From: Rariloculus sp965263005
GTDB lineage: Bacteria > Pseudomonadota > Gammaproteobacteria > Steroidobacterales > Rariloculaceae
NCBI RefSeq assembly: GCF_965263005.1
Contig: NZ_OZ253579.1
Span: 620,001 to 684,000 of the forward strand
Direction of reading: 5' to 3'
Length of the DNA: 64,000 bases
Part shown: positions 34,889 through 43,952 of the stretch, piece by piece
How positions within the stretch are numbered: position 1 is the first letter of the stretch
How the letters are laid out: each line of letters begins with the position of its first letter
Program-made: the position numbers and the translations under genes
The notes under the pieces: model-generated
What the model was told of the DNA's origin: nothing
The model's database searches: none
What the model saw: only the letters and a program-made list of their open reading frames with translations

Positions 34889-37291
34889 CTAGGCCGTGTT
34901 GACCTGCAGCGGGCCGTGCGACTGGTCCCGCCCGCCCGCGGCGTTGACGATCATGTCCGGCAGCACGGGCGCCCGGTTGAAGTAATGTCCGCCTAGCGCG
35001 TCGGAGATCGCGCAGAGCACGGCGGCCGCGGCGCAGCCTTGCACGGGTTCGCCGATGCCTTTGGCGCCTACGGGGTTTTGCCCGTCCGCGATATCGACGG
35101 CCAGGGACTGCATCCGGCTCGGCGTATCGAGATAGGTCGGGAGCTTCGACTCGTACATGGTCGTGTTCGCCGGCAAGCCGCTCTGCGGGTCGAAGATGTG
35201 CCGCTCGCTCAACGCCAGGCCGAATCCCATGACGGCGCCGCCCTTGATCTGAGTATCAAGACCCTGAGGATGCAGCACGGTGCCGCAATCGGCGACACCG
35301 AGATAATCGATGATCTCGTACCTGCCGGTTTCAAGGTCGAGCTCGATCTCGATGAAGCCCGCCGCAATGGCCGGGACCATGGCGCTGTGCTCGAGATTGT
35401 CCTTGGCGACCCCGACGAGTCCTGTGCCCGCGAGCGCGGCGACGGCCGTTTTGGTGATGCCGTTCAAGTCGTCGGGCGCCTCGTGACCGGCGTACTTGCC
35501 GCCAAGCTCGATGGCGCGTTGCGCGGCGGCCGCGTAACTCATCCTGAGCTCGGGGTCCGCTGTCGAGAATACCGTCTCATCGCCGATGTCGTAATCGTCG
35601 GGCGAACCGCCCAGGTCCATGGCGGCAATTTCCTTGAGTTTCTCAAGCGCGTCCATGGCCGCGACATAGTTCGTCCGTGTCATCGTGAACGACGTGTTGC
35701 TGCCGGATTGTGACGAAGCCCACGGCAGATGGAGCCGCGAGTCGCCGCGCACGACAACGCAGTTCTCCCAATTGCACTTGAGGATTTCGGCCGCGACGCG
35801 CGAAGTCGCCGTATGAGAGTAGGTTCCGAGGTTGCCGATGCCGGAGTGGATGTGCAGCCGGCCATCGGGTGTCAACCGTACGAGACCGTCGTAGCCGCTG
35901 CGTCCCGCGGAGTGGAAAGCCTGCCCGACTCCGATGCCCGTGACCTTCGAGCCTCTGGTCTGGCCGCTTCGGGTGCGCCGCTCGGCCCAGTTGAACGCCT
36001 CGGCGCCGCGATCGAGCATCTCGCGCTGATAGGCGCTCGTGATCGGGCCTTGCGTGCCGTCGTACTTGCCCTCGTTGTCGGCGGCGTTGATGCGGCGCAG
36101 TTCGACCGGGTCGATGCCGAGTGCCTTGGCCGCCTTGTCGAGCAGCGGTTCGACCGCCATCGCGATCTGATTCTGCCCCGGGCCGCGCTGTGCTCCGGTA
36201 GGCGGCGTATTGCTGGTGACGGCGATTCCGCGGTAACGCATCGCGACGGGCTGATACAACAACGTCACGGAGCCGGCCGCCGAGCCGAAGTCGCCGCCGC
36301 CGCCGTACGGTCCGTTCTGCTGCACGATGTAGAGATCCGCGGACGTGAGACGCCCTTCGGCGCTGAAGCCCATCTTGATTCGGCCCTGAAACGCGGGCCG
36401 TGACGAGCCGAGCAGGACCTCTTCGGCGCGGTTGACGCGCAGCATCACGGGGCGGCCTGCTTTCCTGGCCATCTGAATCGCGATGCCCATGAGCGGATAG
36501 GCCCCGATCTTCGAGCCGAAGCCGCCGCCGCAATATTCGGCGATATAGACGATATCGTCGACCTCGACACCGGCCGTGCGCGCGATGCTCGGCACGGCCG
36601 AGGTCTGGCTCTGCGTCGAACCGTGCACGTAGCACTTCCCGTTCTGCCAGTAGGCCATGCAACTGCGCGGTTCGAGGCAATTGTGCGAGAGGTTCTGCGT
36701 CACGAAGGTCTCGTCGAGCACGAATGCGGCTGCGGCCATATTTCCCTCGACGTCGCCGAAAGACCACTCGACCGCAGGTGCGCCGGCCGGTAGCTGTCCT
36801 TCCTCGACGGCGGCGAAATCGGCGGCCGACCACTTGACTGTCTGCACGGTCTGGCGGCCGGCGACGACATTGCCGTCGCTGCGCGCGTTCGGCCCGCCCG
36901 GGAAAAGGCTGTCGAGCGGGTCGACGGTGAACGGCAACGGCTCGAGATCGACCTCGATCCTGTCGATCGCGTCCTGCGCCAGTGTCTCGCTGACCGCAGC
37001 GACTGCGAGGATCGGTTCGCCGACGAACAGCGGCTCATTCGTCAGCAGCGGCTGGTTGGGCGCGGACGTTTCGGGCAGATCGTCCGCCGTGAGCACGGCC
37101 ACGACGCCGTCCATCGCGAGCGCCTCGGACGCGTCGATCCGGGTCACGCGCGCATGCGGCAACTCGCTGTGCAGCAGGCGGCAGAACACCATGCCTTCGG
37201 CGCGAAAGTCCTCAGCGTAGCGCGCATCTCCTGTGACCTTTGCCCTGATGTCCGGCGGCACGAAATCCTGACCAAGCAGTGTATACGCCAT
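34889..37291 (-). CDS. Xanthine dehydrogenase-family molybdopterin-binding (large) subunit
   Basis: 800 residues. Molybdenum hydroxylase fold: GDARYAEDF, HNCLEPRSC, GGGFGSKIGAYP, the arginine-rich GAQRGPGQNQIAMAVEP and the C-terminal catalytic glutamate in VGAKGIGEPVQG. Such enzymes hydroxylate purines, aldehydes or CO using Mo-pterin, an Fe-S subunit and often an FAD subunit. Neither of those subunits is encoded nearby; they must be elsewhere or the gene is an orphan. AAGGGGGA lies 7 nt before the ATG. No signal peptide. Confidence 0.9.
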   Translation of the reverse strand: MAYTLLGQDFVPPDIRAKVTGDARYAEDFRAEGMVFCRLLHSELPHARVTRIDASEALAMDGVVAVLTADDLPETSAPNQPLLTNEPLFVGEPILAVAAVSETLAQDAIDRIEVDLEPLPFTVDPLDSLFPGGPNARSDGNVVAGRQTVQTVKWSAADFAAVEEGQLPAGAPAVEWSFGDVEGNMAAAAFVLDETFVTQNLSHNCLEPRSCMAYWQNGKCYVHGSTQSQTSAVPSIARTAGVEVDDIVYIAEYCGGGFGSKIGAYPLMGIAIQMARKAGRPVMLRVNRAEEVLLGSSRPAFQGRIKMGFSAEGRLTSADLYIVQQNGPYGGGGDFGSAAGSVTLLYQPVAMRYRGIAVTSNTPPTGAQRGPGQNQIAMAVEPLLDKAAKALGIDPVELRRINAADNEGKYDGTQGPITSAYQREMLDRGAEAFNWAERRTRSGQTRGSKVTGIGVGQAFHSAGRSGYDGLVRLTPDGRLHIHSGIGNLGTYSHTATSRVAAEILKCNWENCVVVRGDSRLHLPWASSQSGSNTSFTMTRTNYVAAMDALEKLKEIAAMDLGGSPDDYDIGDETVFSTADPELRMSYAAAAQRAIELGGKYAGHEAPDDLNGITKTAVAALAGTGLVGVAKDNLEHSAMVPAIAAGFIEIELDLETGRYEIIDYLGVADCGTVLHPQGLDTQIKGGAVMGFGLALSERHIFDPQSGLPANTTMYESKLPTYLDTPSRMQSLAVDIADGQNPVGAKGIGEPVQGCAAAAVLCAISDALGGHYFNRAPVLPDMIVNAAGGRDQSHGPLQVNTA

Positions 37292-37462
37292 TTTGGGATC
37301 CCCCTTGTTGGGCCGACGGCTCTCGATCGTCAGTCACTATTCTGAGACCGAAGCCGGGCGGCTTCAAGCGCTTTTCGGCGGGATGGTCCGGTTCGCGGCG
37401 GTTCGATGCCGCTGCGGGGGGGCGTGCTACGGCGCCTAGGCGCGAAAAGGACCGCATGCGCC

Positions 37463-37807
37463 TCAGGAAGGAGGCGCCTTGGCACGTGGAATTACCGTCA
37501 GCTCGAGCGCGCTTGCGGCCGTCACTTCGACCTCGGTGCCGACTTGCAGCGGAACGTCCGCGTCTGTCGCGGTTTTCGCGTTCCATCGTTCAATGCCTAC
37601 GCGGACCTTCAGCGGCGCGTTCTCGTCTCCGGCGTGCTCGACGACTGTCCCGATGGCGCCGACGAGATGGTCGTTCACGCCTTTCGAGCGCCGCTCGGGA
37701 CGGTCCGTGAACATGGCGACGAGACGATCTCCGACAGCTTCCTTGATGAAGAAACCGAGAGTGAACAGCACGACGGCCGCCAGTAGTATTCCGCTCAGAA
37801 AGTCCAT
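37463..37807 (-). CDS. NfeD-like membrane protein (OB-fold)
   Basis: 114 residues with one N-terminal membrane helix (about residues 4-23) and a C-terminal OB-fold: LVGAIGTVVEHAG, KVRVGIERWNAKTA, LQVGTEVEVTAAS. This is the short NfeD type, thought to work with stomatin-like membrane proteases or scaffolds. No stomatin gene is adjacent. Confidence 0.75.
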   Translation of the reverse strand: MDFLSGILLAAVVLFTLGFFIKEAVGDRLVAMFTDRPERRSKGVNDHLVGAIGTVVEHAGDENAPLKVRVGIERWNAKTATDADVPLQVGTEVEVTAASALELTVIPRAKAPPS

Positions 37808-38032
37808 ATTCGTCCAGCCGCGAGGGCGCGGGGCTCAGCTCCGGCGTATTATCGCGTCACCCGGTGCCATTTAGGAACACCGAGCAGTTGCACCTCGAAG
37901 GCTCGTGATCCCGGGATGTCCGCGGCGAATGCCGGAGGCACTCACCGATCTGCCCCGGCACAACGCGTCCGGACGATGCACCGATGCGGGCGCGGACTCG
38001 GTTTGACCATCGTCAGTAAGGAAGAAAGGCGC

Positions 38033-38452
38033 ATGGAGAAACGACTGACTTTCAACGGAGCGGTAAAGCGCGACCCGGCCATCGCCGCCTGGTTCGCCGA
38101 ACGCCCCGGCACGCTCGGCTCGATTGCACATTCGTGGTTCTCGCACATCCGCGGCTGCGGTGACGATGTGCTGGAACTGCTGCACGACGGTTACCCGACC
38201 GCCTGCGTGCAGGACCTGCCGTTCGCCTACGTGGGCGCATTCACCAGGCATGTGAACGTGGGGTTCTTCATGGGTGCGTTTCTGCCGGACCCGCTTCGTC
38301 TGTTGGAGGGCACCGGCAAGCGGATGCGCCATGTCAAGCTGCGTCCAGGCGCCGAGGTCGACGCCGATGCGCTGGTCGAACTGATCCACGCCGCGTATCG
38401 GGATGTCCGGGAATACGTTGCGGCAGTACGCCTGGAAACCGCAGGTCGATAG
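38033..38452 (+). CDS. DUF1801-family protein
   Basis: 139 residues. AAGGAAGAAAGG precedes the ATG at 38033; a longer frame to 37916 is not needed. The HVNVGFFMGAFLPDP, GKRMRHVKLRPG and ALVELIHAAYRD pattern is typical of DUF1801 (YdhG/frataxin-like fold). Function unknown; the family is sometimes linked to iron. Confidence 0.75.
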   Translation: MEKRLTFNGAVKRDPAIAAWFAERPGTLGSIAHSWFSHIRGCGDDVLELLHDGYPTACVQDLPFAYVGAFTRHVNVGFFMGAFLPDPLRLLEGTGKRMRHVKLRPGAEVDADALVELIHAAYRDVREYVAAVRLETAGR

Positions 38453-38559
38453 CGCGGAGCATCTGCGAGGTTGACGTGTCTAACAAGGCACAGCCACAAA
38501 CGACAGCGCAAGGATGGGTACCATGAACACGATCGGGCAGACGCAGGCCCCGTAGAACG

Positions 38560-39588
38560 ATGGTGGCGGCCGATTCAACAAGAACGAGGGGGTTGGCCCC
38601 ATTGGCCGGGATGCCGAAGGCGGACCCGAGGCAGGCGTCGGCGGCGGTGCTCATGATTCGTCCCGCGAGCTTCGGATTCAATGCCGAGACAGCGTCGACA
38701 AACGCGTTCCAGCGTGACGGACTCGCGCTCGATTCCGAGCAGGTGCACGCCCGGGCGCTTGCCGAGTTCGATGCCTTCGCGCGGAAGCTCCAGGCGCGTG
38801 GAGTCAGCGTCACGGTGTTTGACGACACCGTCGAACCGCAGACTCCCGACGCCGTATTCCCGGGCAACTGGATCTCATTTCACCGCGACGGCACCGCCAT
38901 AATCTATCGAATGCTCGCCGAGAGCAGGCGGCGCGAGGTCCGCTACGACATAGTGGATGCGCTGCGTGACACGCACGGCTTCGAACTTGAGAGGATCATC
39001 GATCGGTCGACGCCGCCGGCGGGTATGGGCACTTTGGAGGGCACGGGCAGCCTCGTGCTCGACCGCATCCACCGCGTCGCATACGCATGCCTTTCGGCGC
39101 GTACGGATGCGCACGCCGTGAGCGAGTTCGGCCGCGTACGAGGCTACGACACGGTCCGTTTTAACGCTGCCGACAGTGAGGGGAATTCCGTTTATCACAC
39201 AGACGTCTTGATGACGCTGGGCGACCGCTTCGCCGTGGTGTGCCTTGAGGCGATCCGCGACGAATCCGAGCGCGAGACCGTGCGCGCGAGACTGGCAGCG
39301 ACGGAACGGGAGATCGTCGAGATCTCCATCGCGCAAATGCTTGAGTTCGCCGGCAATATGCTCCAGCTCACGAATGCGGCCGGCGACAGTCTGCTTGCGG
39401 TTTCGGCGCGAGCGCACGCGGCGCTATCGGCCGGGCAGCGCACCCGGCTCGAGTCGTTCTGCGAGTTCGTCGTCGCACCGCTGCCGACGATCGAGGACTA
39501 TGGCGGCGGCAGCGCGCGCTGTATGCTGGCCGAGATTTTTTGCCGCAAGCGCGATGGAGGAACGGCATATGGCAACGACACGGCGTGA
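38560..39588 (+). CDS. Amidinotransferase-fold hydrolase, citrulline utilisation CtlX-like
   Basis: 342 residues. Pentein-fold motifs: LMIRPASFGFNAETASTNAF, PDAVFPGNWISFH, LEGTGSLVLDR, YHTDVLMTLGDRFAVVCLEAI and the catalytic cysteine region GGSARCMLAEIF. This matches the CtlX/arginine-deiminase-related group acting on guanidino or ureido compounds. No strong Shine-Dalgarno is seen; an in-frame ATG at 38611 is an alternative start. The 3' end overlaps the next gene by 20 nt. Confidence 0.85.
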   Translation: MVAADSTRTRGLAPLAGMPKADPRQASAAVLMIRPASFGFNAETASTNAFQRDGLALDSEQVHARALAEFDAFARKLQARGVSVTVFDDTVEPQTPDAVFPGNWISFHRDGTAIIYRMLAESRRREVRYDIVDALRDTHGFELERIIDRSTPPAGMGTLEGTGSLVLDRIHRVAYACLSARTDAHAVSEFGRVRGYDTVRFNAADSEGNSVYHTDVLMTLGDRFAVVCLEAIRDESERETVRARLAATEREIVEISIAQMLEFAGNMLQLTNAAGDSLLAVSARAHAALSAGQRTRLESFCEFVVAPLPTIEDYGGGSARCMLAEIFCRKRDGGTAYGNDTA

Positions 39589-40495
39589 TCTGCTCAAACT
39601 CGGTGCCGGCGCCGCGGCTTCCCTCGCGATGCCAGGATACGCGCTCGGCCAGCAAGGCGGGCTGATCTCGCGCCCGATTCCGACCACGGGTCACGAGGTG
39701 CCGATCATCGGAATCGGCACGGCGCGGCGCTATGACGTCGGTCCCGACGAGGCAGAACGCGCCCCGCTGCGCGAGGTGCTCGGCGCGTATTCGCAGCTCG
39801 GCGGCACGGTCATCGATACGGCGCCCTCCTACGGATCGGCTGAGGAGGTCTGTGGAGACATCGTCCGCGAGCTGGGCAACCGCGACGAGTTGTTCATCGC
39901 GACGAAGGTCTCGCTGCGCGGACGCAGCGGACGCGATGCCGGAATCGCGCAGATCCAGGAGTCGATGAGGCGCTTCGGCACCGAGTACATCGAGCTCATG
40001 CAGATCCACAACCTCAACGACTGGCGCACGCAGCTCGAGCTGCTCCGCGAGTGGAAGGACGAAGGCAGGCTCGGCAACATCGGCATCACGACCTCGTTCG
40101 ACCGCCAGTACGCGGATTTCGAGAGCGTGATGCGCGAACCCGGGCTCGACACGATCCAGGTCGACTACGCAATCGACAACCGGGGCGCCGAGGATCGGAT
40201 CCTGCCGCTCGCCGCCGAGCGCGGTCTTGCCGTGCTCGTCAACCTGCCTTTCAGCCGCGGCCGGACTTTCGAGCGGGTCGGCCCTCGGCCGCTGCCGGAT
40301 TGGGCCGCCGAGTACGGCATCGAGTCCTGGGCGCAGTATTTCCTGAAGTGGGTCGTGTCGCATCCGGCAGTCACGGTCGCGATTCCGGGCACCGCGAAGC
40401 TCGAGTACCTGATCGACAACCTCGGCGCAGCGCGAGGTGCGATGCCCGATCAGGCCGCACGCCGGCGCATGGTCAGCTATTTCGAATCTCTCTGA
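39569..40495 (+). CDS. Tat-exported aldo/keto reductase-family protein
   Basis: 308 residues from ATG 39569 (GGAGG 8 nt upstream). A twin-arginine signal TTRRDLLKLGAGAAASLA leads the protein. The mature part is AKR-like: GIGTARRYDVG, VIDTAPSYGSAEE, FIATKVSL, YIELMQIHNL, GRLGNIGITTS, AIPGTAKLEYL. Tat export lets a folded NADP-loaded enzyme reach the periplasm. It overlaps the CtlX-like gene, so the two are co-transcribed. Confidence 0.87.
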   Translation: MATTRRDLLKLGAGAAASLAMPGYALGQQGGLISRPIPTTGHEVPIIGIGTARRYDVGPDEAERAPLREVLGAYSQLGGTVIDTAPSYGSAEEVCGDIVRELGNRDELFIATKVSLRGRSGRDAGIAQIQESMRRFGTEYIELMQIHNLNDWRTQLELLREWKDEGRLGNIGITTSFDRQYADFESVMREPGLDTIQVDYAIDNRGAEDRILPLAAERGLAVLVNLPFSRGRTFERVGPRPLPDWAAEYGIESWAQYFLKWVVSHPAVTVAIPGTAKLEYLIDNLGAARGAMPDQAARRRMVSYFESL

Positions 40496-40603
40496 GCAAC
40501 CGCGCCCGACAGTATCGGACTCGCTTCAACGCATCCGATCCGATTGCGGCAGGAACGAACAGGCTCGCGTTAACGTGCCCCAACAGCGCAGCGGCCGCAT
40601 CGC

Positions 40604-42091
40604 TTACGCCGGTTTGCCGAAGAACTTGAGGATCCCGGCCAGCGCAAGCGATCCGTAGCGGCAACGGGCGAGCAGGTCCTTGCGCAGGCTGCGGCGACGC
40701 TCAGCCGACGTTTCAGGCTTGATGGCCTCGAGATACGCCGACCGTGCCGTGTGGCTGTCCCTTGCGTCGCCCAGCGTTTCGCAGGAGAGATCGGCCGCGA
40801 CGGTCGGCGCAACAGTCTCGATCGACCACGAACCCCGCATGGCCGGATCGTAGTAGTGCCGTTTCAGGACGGGGAGCAGCACGAGGACCCGGTCGCGAAT
40901 CGCGGCGAGCGGCGCTTCGAGGTCGGTATAACGTGAGATCAGGCCATCGATCACGGCCTGTTCGCGGGGCGAATAGACCACGATGGGGCCGCGACCGCCC
41001 AGCGCATCGATCAGCGTCTCGGCGCACTCGCGCATCGGCGGACCGCCGCTCAAATCAACGAAACCCGCGTGGGCGAGGCCGCCGGACGACTCGTCCAGGC
41101 TGCCGCCGTCGGTATGACACGACCATTGGAACGGCAGGGCTTCGTACGGCCCCGTGTCCTCCCAGATCGGCGCGGCGAACGAAATCGTCTCGAAACCGAG
41201 GCAATGGCGTGGATACCCAAGCGCCGCGACGAATTCGCGCAGCTCGTCACCGACGTAGGGCTGGCCCGTCCGTGTCTGCCATTGCATGCGCCGCTGAGTG
41301 TCATCCAGCAACAGCTCCTCGGGTACGTCGCGCAGATCGCGGTAGCCCGCATGTAGCCACTCGAACAGCTTGTCCTCGCGGCCGCCGAGGATCGTGACCG
41401 GGTACTCGGCCTGCGGCGGCGCGCAATGACCCAGGAACGGGCACGCGTGAGGCGATGTGCAGTGCTTGCCGACGGCGATATCGGGCTCGTCGAGACGCTC
41501 GAGTATCGATCGGGCGCCGGCAACAAGTTCCGGGATCGCATCGAGCTCACGCTCGACTTCTTCGGTCACGTCGGTCTCGGTGAACAGGCCCTCGTAGCTG
41601 CCGTCGCCTCGATAGACAAACTCGCTGTTTATATGTGCGACCGTGACCTGCCGGGCCCGGTGACCGAGCGCCGCGAGCGTCCATGCCTGTATCGCGCAAT
41701 CGTGCAAATGATGCGCCTCGACGCCCGGCGATGACGTGACTTCGACGATCCTCGTCCCGCCGGCTGCACAGTCCAGGATGTCGACCTGAATCGTGAGGCC
41801 GCCATGGTCGAAAGTCGCCTCGAAGATCGGCTCGCTGCCGCCCGCTTCGATGAGAACGCTTGTCGTGCGGACAGCGGCTCGCAAGCCGCGCTCGTGACTG
41901 ACCTCGCGTGCACCGTTCAGCCCGTATATCCGGCGCGCGTACTCCCCTGCGATGCGCCTGGTCTCGAACCGGGCCTGCGCTTCGTCCGAGACCTCCTCGA
42001 GTTCGGGCGAGTATTGATCGAGCCAGAGCTTGCGCGGGCATCGACGAAACGCGAGCAGCCTGGTCTTTGACAGTGCGACTTGATGAGCCAT
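40604..42091 (-). CDS. DUF2779-type Cas4-like/RNase H-like two-domain protein with altered active sites
   Basis: 495 residues. N-terminal Cas4/RecB-type half: LSKTRLLAFRRCPRKLWL, VDILDCAAGG, IVEVTSS, and Fe-S cysteines in KHCTSPHACPFLGHC. C-terminal DUF2779 half with an RNase H/DnaQ-like pattern LGFETISFAAPIWE, YEALPFQWSCH. Members normally show EVKSS and DFETI; here Lys is Thr and the first Asp is Gly, so both predicted nuclease centres look impaired. Function of the family is unknown. Confidence 0.75.
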   Translation of the reverse strand: MAHQVALSKTRLLAFRRCPRKLWLDQYSPELEEVSDEAQARFETRRIAGEYARRIYGLNGAREVSHERGLRAAVRTTSVLIEAGGSEPIFEATFDHGGLTIQVDILDCAAGGTRIVEVTSSPGVEAHHLHDCAIQAWTLAALGHRARQVTVAHINSEFVYRGDGSYEGLFTETDVTEEVERELDAIPELVAGARSILERLDEPDIAVGKHCTSPHACPFLGHCAPPQAEYPVTILGGREDKLFEWLHAGYRDLRDVPEELLLDDTQRRMQWQTRTGQPYVGDELREFVAALGYPRHCLGFETISFAAPIWEDTGPYEALPFQWSCHTDGGSLDESSGGLAHAGFVDLSGGPPMRECAETLIDALGGRGPIVVYSPREQAVIDGLISRYTDLEAPLAAIRDRVLVLLPVLKRHYYDPAMRGSWSIETVAPTVAADLSCETLGDARDSHTARSAYLEAIKPETSAERRRSLRKDLLARCRYGSLALAGILKFFGKPA

Positions 42092-42104
42092 GCCTCGTTA
42101 CTCG

Positions 42105-42171
42105 ACCGCGCCTTGTCAGGCGGGCGCCTCGCCGGTCTCGGTGCGACGCCGGGTTTCGCGATGGGCTGCTA
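42105..42171 (-). repeat. Dispersed element, copy E (partial)
   Basis: About 67 bp matching one terminal half: CCGCGCCTTGTCAGGCGGGC, GCCTCGCCGGTCTCGGTGCG and the end GATGGGCTGCTAG. It lies between two minus-strand genes and supplies the TAG stop (CTA 42169-42171) of the YciI-like gene. Confidence 0.7.
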
Positions 42172-42462
42172 GAGCGTGACCGTGCGTTCCGGGTTGGCTT
42201 TCACATAGTGGTAAAGCTCGACTGATGCGCGCAGCCCGTTGGCAAAGAACGGGTCCGTCTGGAAGGCGGCCTCGGCGTCTTCCATGCTGTCGGCTTCGAT
42301 GATCCAGAGCCCGCCGAGCGACTCACCGCCTACCTCGCCGCGCAGCGAACCGGCTACGAGAACGCTGTCGTTGTTCGCGAGCCAGGCGAAATGTTCTTGC
42401 AGCAACTCATCGCGGCGCTCGGCAATCCCAGGGTTATCGGTAAATCGTGCGACAAAGAGCAT
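42169..42462 (-). CDS. YciI-like (DGPF/EthD-like ferredoxin-fold) protein
   Basis: 97 residues from the ATG at 42462, with GGAAGGAAG upstream. MLFVARFTDNPG, RRDELLQEHFAWL, LVAGSLRG, GGLWIIEADSMEDAEAAFQTDPFF is the YciI dimeric alpha/beta barrel pattern with the conserved His-Asp pair region. Small cytoplasmic protein of uncertain enzymatic role. Stop codon is inside the repeat end. Confidence 0.85.
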   Translation of the reverse strand: MLFVARFTDNPGIAERRDELLQEHFAWLANNDSVLVAGSLRGEVGGESLGGLWIIEADSMEDAEAAFQTDPFFANGLRASVELYHYVKANPERTVTL

Positions 42463-42704
42463 GGCCGTGCTTCCTTCCAGTGTGTGGTGCAGTTTCGTCC
42501 CGACGTGCTCGCGGTCCGTCCTGCCGCGAATGTTCACGGTGTCGAAACGTTCCGTCAAGTCACGGCCACCGAGCCGCTGTCGTCAGCGGACAGCCGCAGT
42601 CAGCGCATGGTCGCCGCCAGGAACACGGCGCCTGAAGGCGTTGCCGCATTCTTTCCCGCCTTTTCCGGCGGCGACCGGGTTCAGGCAAGTCCGCGTCCGC
42701 TATC

Positions 42705-43634
42705 ATGCCGGCCGTGTCCTCGAATCGTTTCCGCTCGCATCAGCCCGTCCTCGGTATCGCCTTGAGGCTCGCATCCGTGTTGTGCCTGTCGGCCATGGTG
42801 GCCTGCGTCAAGTACCTGGGACCGGAGATCCCGGCAGGTCAGACGATCTTCTTTCGCGGCGTGATCTCGATGCTCGTCGTCGCCATCGTGGCCTGGCACG
42901 GCGAAGGGCTGCAGCTTCTCAAGACACGCAACTGGCGAGCGCATGCCTACCGGGCTTCGGCGGGGTCGGCCGCCATGTTCTGCTGGTTCGTTGCGCTGAC
43001 GATGATCCCGCTCGCCGAGATGACGGCCATCTCTTTCACGATCCCGCTGTTCCTCACCGTCCTCGCGATGGTGTTCCTCGGTGAGCGCATACACGGGTAT
43101 CGGTGGACGGCGCTCGGTGTCGGCTTCGCGGGAGTCGTGATCATCATCGGACCGGAATTGACTCAGGCGCGCGGCAGCGCGGTCGGCGTCGGTGTTGGCC
43201 TCGCGGCCGCGGTGCTCGCGGCCTTCGCGCAGATGTTCCTGCGCCGTATGAGCGGACATGAGCACGTGGTCACCATCACGTTCTATTTTTTCCTGGCGTC
43301 GACCGCGTTCGCTGCGCTCTCGGTGCTATTCCAGGCGTGGCCGTTTCCGACCGCAGTGCAGTGGCTGCTGATCGTCCTGACGGGGCTTTTCGGTGTGCTC
43401 GGGCAACTCCTGATGACCCATTCCTACCGTTACGCGGAGGCGTCGCTCGTGGCGCCCCTCGACTACGTCAACATGCTCATCGCGGTCGCGATGGGTTTCT
43501 TCCTTTTCGGTGAGATACCGCACGTTGCCACATGGATTGGAGCGCCGCTCGTTATTGCGGCCGGCGGCCTCATCCTTTGGCGCGAGTACGCGATGTTCAA
43601 GCGGATTCGATCGGCTCAGCGCGTCGTGCCCTAG
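42705..43634 (+). CDS. EamA/RhaT-family (DMT superfamily) transporter
   Basis: 309 residues with about ten membrane helices and the duplicated EamA architecture: IPAGQTIFFRGVISML, AYRASAGSAAMFCWFVAL, PLAEMTAISFTIPLFLTVLA, then repeat two ending APLDYVNMLIAVAMGF. DMT exporters move metabolites or drugs across the inner membrane; substrate unknown. The 242 bp upstream contain no gene. Confidence 0.9.
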   Translation: MPAVSSNRFRSHQPVLGIALRLASVLCLSAMVACVKYLGPEIPAGQTIFFRGVISMLVVAIVAWHGEGLQLLKTRNWRAHAYRASAGSAAMFCWFVALTMIPLAEMTAISFTIPLFLTVLAMVFLGERIHGYRWTALGVGFAGVVIIIGPELTQARGSAVGVGVGLAAAVLAAFAQMFLRRMSGHEHVVTITFYFFLASTAFAALSVLFQAWPFPTAVQWLLIVLTGLFGVLGQLLMTHSYRYAEASLVAPLDYVNMLIAVAMGFFLFGEIPHVATWIGAPLVIAAGGLILWREYAMFKRIRSAQRVVP

Positions 43635-43708
43635 AGGAATCCCGCGGCGGTTTGCGGGTTCCCGCTGGCCGCTTGCGCGGTGCTCGGCGGCGGCGTAGCT
43701 TCGCTTGC

Positions 43709-43928
43709 ATGAACGAGCATGCGGAAATCCGTACCGGGGAGCCAAACGCTCCCGAAGAGCGGCCCGTCCCGTGGGTGGACCCCGAGATCCAGCAGCACGT
43801 CGAATGGCGCCGCGCGTGAGGACGGCGTCACCCCGGAGATCGCGCAAGAGATCGCGCGGATCGGCGGAGAAATCCTGAGCGACGAGGCCGCGCTTCAGTG
43901 GATGTACAACGGCGGCACTCTGCCCTGA
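43709..43928 (+). pseudogene. Small hypothetical gene, apparently frameshifted
   Basis: The ATG at 43709 opens 36 residues (EERPVPWVDPEIQQHVEWRR) ending at a TGA at 43819. Another frame continues EDGVTPEIAQEIARIGGEIL and AALQWMYNGGTLP to 43928. Removing one base near 43815 would join them into a coherent ~72-residue acidic protein. Either a real single-base frameshift or a sequencing error. No family recognised. Confidence 0.45.
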
Positions 43929-43952
43929 GTCGACTTGCGAGGACTGATAAGT

